From CAWAHD01 sp963781785 (GTDB lineage: Bacteria > Planctomycetota > Planctomycetia > Isosphaerales > Isosphaeraceae), in assembly GCA_963781785.1 (NCBI GenBank), contig CAWAHD010000002.1, positions 3,906,001 through 3,970,000 on the forward strand: a DNA stretch of 64,000 bases, in the 5' to 3' direction. Below the pieces are notes generated by a model that saw only the letters and a program-made list of their open reading frames with translations, was not told the DNA's origin and searched no databases. Shown one piece after another: positions 18,086-26,166 of this stretch. The stretch's first letter is position 1, and the number at the start of each line of letters is the position of its first letter. Position numbers and translations under genes: made by a program.

Positions 18086-19126
18086 ATGACCAAAGCGCAG
18101 GACCATCGCGGGAGCGGAGGGTTCACCCTGATCGAGCTCTTGGTTGCTGTTTTCATCATCGGTCTTCTGGTCGCTTTGCTCCTGCCCGCTGTCCAGTCCG
18201 CGCGAGAGGCCGCCAGAAGGCTCCAGTGCACCAACAATCTGAAGCAGGTTGGTCTGGCGCTCCACAACTATCTCGCGGAGCAAAACGTCTTCCCGGGAAT
18301 TAATTTGAAAACTCGCAGTTTCCCGGGGACACCTTTCTTCTACTCGACCTATCTTTACAGTCCCATCGCGCGCATGTTGCCACAACTGGAGCAGGCCCCT
18401 CTCTACAATGCGATCAACTTCCTCCTTCCACCAATTGAGGGGGCCGCTCTCAATCACACGGCCATGACAACGTTGCTGGGATTCGCGCTGTGTCCGTCCG
18501 ACCTCCAGCCTTCGGTTCCGGGATACGCTCGCGTCAACTACCGTTTCAATCTTGGTCCCACACCCTTGTCAGCCGCCGGGAGCTATTATCCCCGATCCCA
18601 GGATGGACCGTTCACGGCGCACGTCTGCTACTCCCCGGCGGCTTTCACAGACGGGCTTTCGTCAACGGTAGGCGTCTCGGAACGGCTCGAGGGCGATTGG
18701 ACCAACGGCCCTTTCAAATCCGGTGGCGACTATCTTTACCTCACGACGGCGCGAGCACCGGGAATTGCTCCGGCTTTGTGGGATGCCGATCAGGCGATAC
18801 GGTACTGCTCACAACTCTCCCTGTCTCTTCCGCAGGAATCCCGGGGGGGCGAATCCTGGCTCCTCTCGGGTTTGCATTTCACGGACTACAATCACTGCGC
18901 CTCGCCCAACATGAAGATCCCCGATTGTGCGTTGAATACCGACAGATTGGGAACTCTCTGGGAGCGGTCTATCGAGCAGGGGGTTTTCAAGGCAAGCAGC
19001 TACCACCCTGGTGGAGTCAACGCCGTGCTGATGGACGGAAGCGTGCGGTTTTTCACCGACGGAATCGATCTGAAAGTGTGGCGAGCGTTCGCGACGCGCT
19101 CCGGGCGTGAGGTAGTCGCGTTCTGA
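18086..19126 (+). CDS. DUF1559 pseudopilin-like protein (H-x9-DG family)
   Basis: This 346-aa protein has the type IV pilin/type II secretion N-terminal methylation motif GFTLIELLVAVFIIGLLVAL, followed by LLPAVQSAREAARR and CTNNLKQVGLALHNY. All are signatures of the DUF1559 family that is massively expanded in planctomycetes. The C-terminal H-x9-DG motif is HPGGVNAVLMDG. A prepilin peptidase would cleave before Phe of GFTLIE. The family is presumed to form surface or secretion pseudopili. The ATG at 18086 follows the preceding stop by one base. The 3' end is antisense to the ORF at 18809-19345. Confidence 0.95.
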   Translation: MTKAQDHRGSGGFTLIELLVAVFIIGLLVALLLPAVQSAREAARRLQCTNNLKQVGLALHNYLAEQNVFPGINLKTRSFPGTPFFYSTYLYSPIARMLPQLEQAPLYNAINFLLPPIEGAALNHTAMTTLLGFALCPSDLQPSVPGYARVNYRFNLGPTPLSAAGSYYPRSQDGPFTAHVCYSPAAFTDGLSSTVGVSERLEGDWTNGPFKSGGDYLYLTTARAPGIAPALWDADQAIRYCSQLSLSLPQESRGGESWLLSGLHFTDYNHCASPNMKIPDCALNTDRLGTLWERSIEQGVFKASSYHPGGVNAVLMDGSVRFFTDGIDLKVWRAFATRSGREVVAF

Positions 19127-19345
19127 CAGAATCCGTGCCCCTTCGCCCGATCGGCCGAAATTGATCACTGTGATTGCCGGTTCGTTGTTCCGAGAGATCG
19201 CGTCACCATCAACCCAGAAGCGAACCAAATGGCGGTCGATCACGGCGAGGACTGCATCAAGGTGGGCCACCGGCTCCATGAGGTATGGCCCCGCGATGCC
19301 ATCGGCGGAAACGCGGAGGGTGTCCTTGGTCACCTCGTCGATCAT
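18809..19345 (-). pseudogene. Truncated hypothetical protein running antisense into the DUF1559 gene
   Basis: The first 73 codons (from 19345 to about 19127) look like a real small protein: MIDEVTKDTLRVSADGIAGP, then AHLDAVLAVIDRHLVRFWVD and PAITVINFGRSGEG. This resembles an alternating alpha/beta small planctomycete protein. From there the frame continues as antisense of the pseudopilin gene with no protein character. The native 3' end therefore seems to have been lost where the pseudopilin gene abuts. The family is not recognised. Confidence 0.45.
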
Positions 19346-19397
19346 GGTCAATCTCCTCGCGACGGAACGCAATCCGACTCCGCCGGAGAAACCGGTG

Positions 19398-19730
19398 TCA
19401 AGTCGGCGATTCTCTCGCAGGGCCGGAGCTGACTCCGATATTCTCCGTGTCGACGCCTGCCCCGTTGGGCCCGGCGAGATCGGCCTTGCGCAGCGCAGCG
19501 ACGCATCCCTGCCAGTGCTCGAGCAACGATTTGGGATCCGGGATCCCGTAGTTGGGAGCATCGATGCCAAGTGCGGCCAAGATCCGCTTGGCTTCTTCCG
19601 CCTCCAACGGATAACCGGGACGCTTCTTGAGCTCCTCGATAATCCTTGCGGTCTCGATGGACGACCGGGTATCCAGCTCAACGCCTCCGACGCAAAGATG
19701 GACGTCATCCGGTTCGGGTCGATTACTCAT
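19398..19730 (-). CDS. Hypothetical protein
   Basis: This 110-aa soluble protein starts MSNRPEPDDVHLCVGGVELD. It has a helical middle (TARIIEELKKRPGYPLEAEEAKRIL) and a segment YGIPDPKSLLEHWQGCVAAL. There is no signal peptide or membrane segment. It is 52 bp upstream of the truncated ORF in the same direction, so the two were probably one transcription unit. The frame is open to 19832, but the ATG at 19730 begins the region with protein-like composition. The function is unknown. Confidence 0.55.
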   Translation of the reverse strand: MSNRPEPDDVHLCVGGVELDTRSSIETARIIEELKKRPGYPLEAEEAKRILAALGIDAPNYGIPDPKSLLEHWQGCVAALRKADLAGPNGAGVDTENIGVSSGPARESPT

Positions 19731-19917
19731 GGGGTGGCCTCCCGCCGTGCTGACGTCCGAAATTCCGCTGGCGAAACCAAGGGCAAGCCACCTCGGACAA
19801 TCGCTACAGGATAGAGCATTCCCGACCACCACTCAACGTCTTCGGTTGCTAACTGAGGGGAAGCCTGTCGCGATGGAGGACATACCACGGCGGGTGCACA
19901 GCGGTGCCAAACTCTGC

Positions 19918-20248
19918 TCAGCCACCGAAAATCTTTAGCCTTGTCCAAAGGTCATCGTAGAGCTTGTCGTAGGTGATGCAATGCACTTTCTTGCTCGCCA
20001 CCACGACTGAATCGCTTCGCTCCGAAGATGCTGAACTCCCTGGCGATACTGATATCCTTGTAATCGACGATCTGGGGATTATACATACCCATCAATGCAC
20101 ACAGATGCTCGTTGACATCGAAGAACGGAAGAAGATCGGTTGCCTCGCTGAGGACGCCTTGACCTTTGCCGTCGAGCAACGCCTTGAATGCCTTGAGCTC
20201 CGCCTTCGCCTGCTGCTTTTTCAGCGCGAGCGCTTTCAATTGGGCCAT
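19918..20248 (-). pseudogene. Internally deleted Shedu/DUF4263-like gene
   Basis: The 5' part encodes an N-terminal region typical of planctomycete DUF4263 proteins (LKAFKALLDGK, LLPFFDVNEHLCALMGMYNP, QIVDYKDISIAREFSIFG). The rest of that frame ends at 19952. In another frame the final segment reads VVVASKKVHCITYDKLYDDL followed by WTRLKIFGG and a stop at 19918, which matches the usual C-terminal tail of these proteins. The intervening nuclease core (more than 150 residues in the family) is missing. This is best explained by an internal deletion. DUF4263 is the Shedu anti-phage nuclease domain; the remnant cannot be active. Family recognition is by pattern memory and should be confirmed by profile search. 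Confidence 0.55.
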
Positions 20249-20271
20249 TATTCGTCCCGGCGAAGCTGGGG

Positions 20272-20634
20272 TTACTTCGCTTTCTTCGTACGTGAAGCGG
20301 TGCGAACGGTCGTCGTTCCGCTCTTCTTCGCCTTCACCGCGCTCGGTCTTGCGTACCTGTCAAGTGTGGCCTGGTGCATCAGGTCCATGATGACGATATT
20401 GTCCCCCACCTTCGAGTAGATAATTCGTAGGCCGGAGGGGCCCTTGAGGGCATAGATCGGATTGTTCTTCGAGATCCTTCGAACCTTTCGGCTGTCAGCC
20501 GTACTTGCAATGAAATGGTCGCGGTCGATGATGACTCCGGCCACCGCCTGCTTTTGCAGGTCGTCCAATGCGTCCAGAGCGATGGAAACTCGCCCATCGA
20601 CCTGGTAATCGGGCGACTTCTTAGAAACCACCAT
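20272..20634 (-). CDS. RelE/ParE-fold-like small protein
   Basis: This 120-aa protein has a middle segment (ISKNNPIYALKGPSGLRIIY, then SKVGDNIVIMDLMHQATLDRY) that fits the RelE/ParE beta-sheet pattern, where a YxLR...R.IY strand precedes a hydrophobic V..M..H strand. The C-terminus is a lysine-rich tail. No antitoxin partner adjoins it; instead it sits 23 bp upstream of the Shedu-like remnant in the same direction. A GAGG ribosome site precedes the ATG. Toxin activity is not established, and it may serve the adjacent defence-type gene. Confidence 0.6.
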   Translation of the reverse strand: MVVSKKSPDYQVDGRVSIALDALDDLQKQAVAGVIIDRDHFIASTADSRKVRRISKNNPIYALKGPSGLRIIYSKVGDNIVIMDLMHQATLDRYARPSAVKAKKSGTTTVRTASRTKKAK

Positions 20635-20655
20635 GACAAACCTCGCGATCGCGTG

Positions 20656-21531
20656 TTATCGATCTGTCCCGCGAAGCCGGCGTAGCTCCTCTTGCTGGCG
20701 GCGTAGTTGCTCTTCTGCCCTTGCCGCGCGGCCTTCGGCCTCGGCCCGTGCCTGGGCCTCGGTCACGGCGCGGGCTTCGGCTTCCTTCAGCGCCCGGCTG
20801 ATCGCCGTATAGTCGCCGATCTCCGAACCCGTCACCGGGTCAAATAGCGCCACTCGGTCCTCACCCGTTTCCGGGTTGACCTTCACCCCGAGCCACAATT
20901 GCACCGGCTCCAGCCATGCCCGCCCCTGGTCATCCAGCTCGACCTTTTGGTATTTTCCGTGCTCCAGCCGATAGGAGATCAACTTCAACCGCCGCCGGCC
21001 TCGTGTCCGCCGATCATCCGCGATCACGTAGTGCATTACTCCGGCCTGAGCGTACTCCTGGACCTTGATCTCGACATCGTTGACCCGCGTCTTCGGCGAG
21101 GTCACCTCGATGATCAAGATCGGTCGCACCTTCTCCTTGGCGACGTCGAAGGTTTGCCACCCCTTTCGACGCTTGACCCCGAAAATAACCGCCAGATCTG
21201 GGCTGTGGTGCTCGAGATCTGGCCGGTCCCAGAAGATGCCGCAGTCACTCAGAATCGCGACCGACCGGATGTCCGCGTATCGGCCCTTCAGAACGGTTCG
21301 CAGATAAGTGCAATCGTCGGTGTGTGGGTCGCTCAGCACGTGGACGTCTCCGAACTGGGGGTGGAGCACGTCCTGGAGAGTCAAAGGAATCCGCTCCCAA
21401 GCGGTCCGGCCATTCTGCACCTTGCGCCGCACCAGCCGCCAGCCATACTCGAACGAGGCCTCACCGGGTCTGACCAAGCTCGTGCGCTTCTTGACCCGGG
21501 AGGCAACGGGACGCCTGGGAACCGTGCTCAT
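20656..21531 (-). CDS. Uma2-family PD-(D/E)XK endonuclease-like protein with coiled-coil tail
   Basis: This 291-aa Uma2 family protein has the nuclease-type core around residues 100-180, including SPDLAVIFGVKRR and PILIIEVTSPKTRVND (Asp followed by an E-V-T-S motif). The last 65 residues are a charged Ala/Glu/Arg coiled coil (RALKEAEARAVTEAQARAEA). Uma2 proteins are abundant in planctomycetes and cyanobacteria and their DNA-related role is largely unproven. The ATG at 21531 is chosen because residues upstream lack family character, although the frame is open to 21960. It lies 22 bp upstream of the RelE-like gene on the same strand. Confidence 0.85.
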   Translation of the reverse strand: MSTVPRRPVASRVKKRTSLVRPGEASFEYGWRLVRRKVQNGRTAWERIPLTLQDVLHPQFGDVHVLSDPHTDDCTYLRTVLKGRYADIRSVAILSDCGIFWDRPDLEHHSPDLAVIFGVKRRKGWQTFDVAKEKVRPILIIEVTSPKTRVNDVEIKVQEYAQAGVMHYVIADDRRTRGRRRLKLISYRLEHGKYQKVELDDQGRAWLEPVQLWLGVKVNPETGEDRVALFDPVTGSEIGDYTAISRALKEAEARAVTEAQARAEAEGRAARAEEQLRRQQEELRRLRGTDR

Positions 21532-22434
21532 GATTGCTCCTCGACCTGAGGAGGACCCACAGAGAATGAGACCAGACCGGCGATTGCCGGCCTGCTGTTC
21601 CCCATCATAGCGAAGCCAATGGAGGCTGACCAATGACCAAACACTTCCACGCTGTCTATCCCCAGATTGGACGAAGCGGTTTCGCCGCGGAATGGGGGAG
21701 CGGCCTCCGTGGTGTGCACGGGCGTGGAGCAGGTCGAGGCTGGATGAATTCTGATGGGATACCCTGGGATTGGCCGGCCATTGCGGCTGGATTCTCTGCC
21801 TACGCTCGAAAGGGTATCGCGATTCTCCGTTTATTCTCGATCGATTAACCGACATGATCATCCCAATTGAATGCGATTCGTCGGATACGCGGGTTCGATG
21901 CCCCGTTCCGATCATTCCAAACTCATCCGCAACCCGAAGTCTTCTAACGAGATAAAACATCAGTGCGCTTTCACCAACAAGTTCCGATTATTCCAAACCC
22001 ATTCACAAGGCCAATCCTGGTAAGGACATGTGCCGACACCCCCATTTTCGCCCTTGAGTTCCGATTATTCCATGGAAATTCACAACGCCAATGGCTGTAT
22101 TGAGATGCGGCAAGGCGCCCGATTTTCGTCCGGATATTCCGATTACTCCAAACCCATTCGGAACTCCAACTCACGTCAAAGGTTACGAAGTGAGCCCACG
22201 TTTTTCCGATTATTCCAAACCCATTCGGAACTCCAACTCGCGTAAGGGGTTGGGCAACGAGGTGATTTTTGCTGGGACTCGTTGTGTGCGCGACCGAGTC
22301 ATTGATCGAGTTCCGATTTGCGGCGAACAGCACCCAGCGTGCATCCCCCCGCTAAGCTCCGTATGATTGAATTCGGGAGAGAGCAACTCGTTGATCACGC
22401 ACCCAGCCCGCCTTGAGACTCGTCAGGGGTCGCC
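21532..22434. other. Long intergenic region between divergent genes
   Basis: About 900 bp separate the Uma2 gene (leftward) from the ABC permease (rightward). No convincing gene is present; several 60-120 codon frames cross the repeats and lack protein character. The right-hand half is occupied by the TTCCGATTATTCC array. Promoters for both flanking genes presumably lie here but I could not identify them securely. Confidence 0.7.
21906..22325 (+). repeat. Degenerate tandem array of TTCCGATTATTCCAAACCCA units
   Basis: Copies of a roughly 21-bp core (consensus TTCCGATTATTCCAAACCCA) start at 21906, 21982, 22059, 22137 and 22204, with a short partial copy at 22311. The starts are spaced 76, 77, 78, 67 and 107 bp. 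In the copies at 22137 and 22204 the core is extended to TCGGAACTCCAACTC, giving an inverted repeat TTCCGA-N15-TCGGAA. Weaker similarity extends between cores (CCCATTTTCGCCC, CCCGATTTTCGTCC), so the true unit is about 77 bp. Spacer sequences are related rather than unique, so this is not a CRISPR array. Confidence 0.85.
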
Positions 22435-24273
22435 ATGGGAACGCCGTGGGGATTGGGACCAGTCTTCGCTTACGAAGCATTGTTAAACGCCCGGCGCTGG
22501 CAGGTTTACGCGGGGCGATCGTTCTTCGTACTGACCCTCCTCGTCGGGTTGATGATGGTCTGGATCTCCGTGGACCAGCTTGCGTTCACATCTCCCACCG
22601 GCCAGTTGCCGTCCTACCAGCGGATGGCGAAGCTCGGCGAATGGTTCTTCGACACGCTGGCGGGTATCCAGGTATCGCTCGTGATGCTGGCGGCGCCGGC
22701 GGCCGCAGCGGGAACGATCTGCATGGACCGGGCGCGCGGAACACTCATGTACATGCTGATGACGGATCTCTCCGACGTCGAGATCGTACTGGGAAAGCTG
22801 GGTGCACGACTCGCGCCGATCGTGGGAATGATCATGTGCGGCGTGCCGGTGGCTGCCGTCTCGGCCCTGCTTGGCGGAATCGAATTTGGCGCGATCGCCG
22901 GGACGTTCGTCGTGTCCTTCGCGCTGGCGGTGCTGGCGTGCACTCTGGCGATCGCCGTCTCGGTCTGGGCAGCCAAGACGCACGAGGTACTGATGGCTGT
23001 CTACATGCTCGAGGGGACCTGGCTCCTGGTACTGCCAATCTGGTGGGGATGGACGGGCAGCGGTAAGCTCATGGTCCCGCCTGACTGGTTTCAAAAGGCT
23101 AACCCGTACGTGCTCGTCCTTGCGCCTTTCAACACGCCCGGATTTGTTGGAACGGCCGACTATGTGGTGTTCACCGGGGTCGTGCTCGCCTTATCGGCGG
23201 CACTGGCGGCTTTATCGGTCGCCAGGTTGCGCCGTGTGGTCATCGAACAATCCGGCCGTCCACACAGGAAAGTGCGTCCTTTGCCCAGACAGAGTCGTCT
23301 TTTCCCGACCTGGGCCGGCCCGACGCTTGACGGCAACCCTGTCCTCTGGCGCGAGTGGCACCGCAATCGGCCATCGCGGCTGGCATGGTGGTTCTGGGTA
23401 GCCACGCTGTCGACGACCTGGCTGCTGGCGGTCTGGGGTACCTACGAGCTGATTCGCGAAGGTCATGATATCGCGGGCCGCGGGCTCGTGCTGGGGTTCA
23501 CGTTCCAGCTCTTGCTTGGTCAGCTCGTGCTCAGTGCGACGGCCCCGACCGTACTGGCTGAGGAGCGCGTGCGCGGCAGCCTCGATGTCCTGTTGACGAC
23601 ACCAATGTCGACAATCTCGATCATCGCGGGCAAGTGGTGGGGAGCGTACCGAAATGTCCTTGTGCTGGCGCTCTTGCCTCTCTACACGGCCATTTTCATG
23701 GCTGGCTCATTGCCTGACATTCCCAATTTCGCGGTCCGGGTTACACAGCCCGTGTTTCCACTAACCGCCTGGGACCGCATCCTCTCGGTCACCTGCTGCC
23801 TGGCCGATTTCCTGGCCTCGTGTGCCATGATCGTGAGCCTTGGCCTGCTGATTGCAACCTGGGTGCGCCGGCTGGGCCAGGCCGTTGCGCTGAGCGTGAT
23901 CGCTTACTTTCTGACCGCGTTTGGGTGGTTCTTGCTGGTCGTATTGGTGCTCGACCAGATCGTTCGCTCTCAATCGGCCGACTGGTACAACGAGCATCTT
24001 TGGCTGGAGAGAACGGCGATGTCGTTCAGCCCGATTTACGGCACGATGAACTCAATCGCGGCGCTCGAGTGGTATGCGTTCCAGGGACGCTTGCCGATCT
24101 GGATCAGCTTCGGGTTCGTGATCCTTGTCAAGGCGGCCATCGCCGGGCTCTTGTTCTGGCTGACGATCAAGACGTTTGATCGTTGTCTGGGTCGGGTTTC
24201 CGAGTCGCGGTTTCATCAGAGCGCTCAACAGCCGGTACTACTGAACGAACTGGCAACCGGCGCGGCATGTTAG
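22435..24273 (+). CDS. ABC-2-type transporter permease
   Basis: This 612-aa integral membrane protein has two homologous halves, each with about six hydrophobic helices. Each half contains the ABC-2 permease signature in which a helix precedes a motif for the ATPase contact: AAAAGTICMDRARGTLMYML near residue 93 and APTVLAEERVRGSLDVLLTT near residue 378. The central loop (PHRKVRPLPRQSRLFPTWAG) is basic and followed by NPVLWREWHRNRP. No ATP-binding subunit gene is next to it, so the ATPase must be encoded elsewhere. The substrate is unknown. The ATG at 22435 follows the repeat array. Confidence 0.85.
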   Translation: MGTPWGLGPVFAYEALLNARRWQVYAGRSFFVLTLLVGLMMVWISVDQLAFTSPTGQLPSYQRMAKLGEWFFDTLAGIQVSLVMLAAPAAAAGTICMDRARGTLMYMLMTDLSDVEIVLGKLGARLAPIVGMIMCGVPVAAVSALLGGIEFGAIAGTFVVSFALAVLACTLAIAVSVWAAKTHEVLMAVYMLEGTWLLVLPIWWGWTGSGKLMVPPDWFQKANPYVLVLAPFNTPGFVGTADYVVFTGVVLALSAALAALSVARLRRVVIEQSGRPHRKVRPLPRQSRLFPTWAGPTLDGNPVLWREWHRNRPSRLAWWFWVATLSTTWLLAVWGTYELIREGHDIAGRGLVLGFTFQLLLGQLVLSATAPTVLAEERVRGSLDVLLTTPMSTISIIAGKWWGAYRNVLVLALLPLYTAIFMAGSLPDIPNFAVRVTQPVFPLTAWDRILSVTCCLADFLASCAMIVSLGLLIATWVRRLGQAVALSVIAYFLTAFGWFLLVVLVLDQIVRSQSADWYNEHLWLERTAMSFSPIYGTMNSIAALEWYAFQGRLPIWISFGFVILVKAAIAGLLFWLTIKTFDRCLGRVSESRFHQSAQQPVLLNELATGAAC

Positions 24274-24328
24274 ACAAAAGGCGTCGCAATTCGTTGAGGA
24301 GGATTGTCAGTCAGAGAGGCAGTTGCCA

Positions 24329-24574
24329 ATGAACGATCCAAGCGCACCGGCGGGAAGCAACTTGGGCTGGGGGCTCGTCGTTCTCGGACTGATCATCGCC
24401 GGGATCGGGTTGATCTGGGTCTTTGCTCCCAGCGTCCTCCGGCTGGGCCGGCTCCCCGGCGATATCGCGATCGAGGGCAAGAATACGCGCTTCTACTTCC
24501 CTATCGTCACTTGTCTGGTGATCAGTGTTGTCTTGAGCCTCATCATGTGGTTGATCCGCGCGATCGTGCGCTGA
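24329..24574 (+). CDS. DUF2905 small membrane protein
   Basis: This 81-aa protein has two transmembrane helices (GLVVLGLIIAGIGLIWVF and FPIVTCLVISVVLSLIMWLI). Between them lies the DUF2905 signature RLGRLPGDIAIEGKNTRFYF. The family is widespread and uncharacterised. The ATG at 24329 gives the usual family length; a TTG two codons earlier is also in frame. Its end lies 9 bp from the end of the convergent DUF1501 gene. Confidence 0.92.
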   Translation: MNDPSAPAGSNLGWGLVVLGLIIAGIGLIWVFAPSVLRLGRLPGDIAIEGKNTRFYFPIVTCLVISVVLSLIMWLIRAIVR

Positions 24575-24583
24575 ATCCGTCAC

Positions 24584-26041
<1,458 letters not shown>

Positions 26042-26085
26042 GCCGCTCCTGGTGTCTCAAGGGTTGAACGGGGCTGGTGCCGTTT

Positions 26086-26106
26086 CCCCCCCTTGCGAAG
26101 GGGGGG
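26086..26106. repeat. Perfect C/G hairpin between PSD1 and DUF1501 genes
   Basis: CCCCCCCTT-GCG-AAGGGGGGG forms a perfect 9-bp stem with a 3-base loop and is followed by TAAGGGGGG. Translated, it gives the PPFARGG-type pattern seen in a widely scattered bacterial intergenic repeat. It lies in the 125-bp gap between the PSD1-type gene and the DUF1501 gene transcribed leftward, where it could attenuate or stabilise the shared message. Confidence 0.85.
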
Positions 26107-26166
26107 TAAGGGGGGGTGGTCCCGGCGCGATCAGTCACAAAACTTCCACGTGCTCTTCAAACTCTT

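Noticed and set aside
21880..21925. tRNA-like TψC-loop sequence GGTTCGATGCCCC
   Set aside because: No matching acceptor stem, D-arm or anticodon arm can be folded around it.
21906..22325. Possible CRISPR array
   Set aside because: The cores are degenerate, spacing varies from 67 to 107 bp and spacers are related to one another; no cas gene is nearby.
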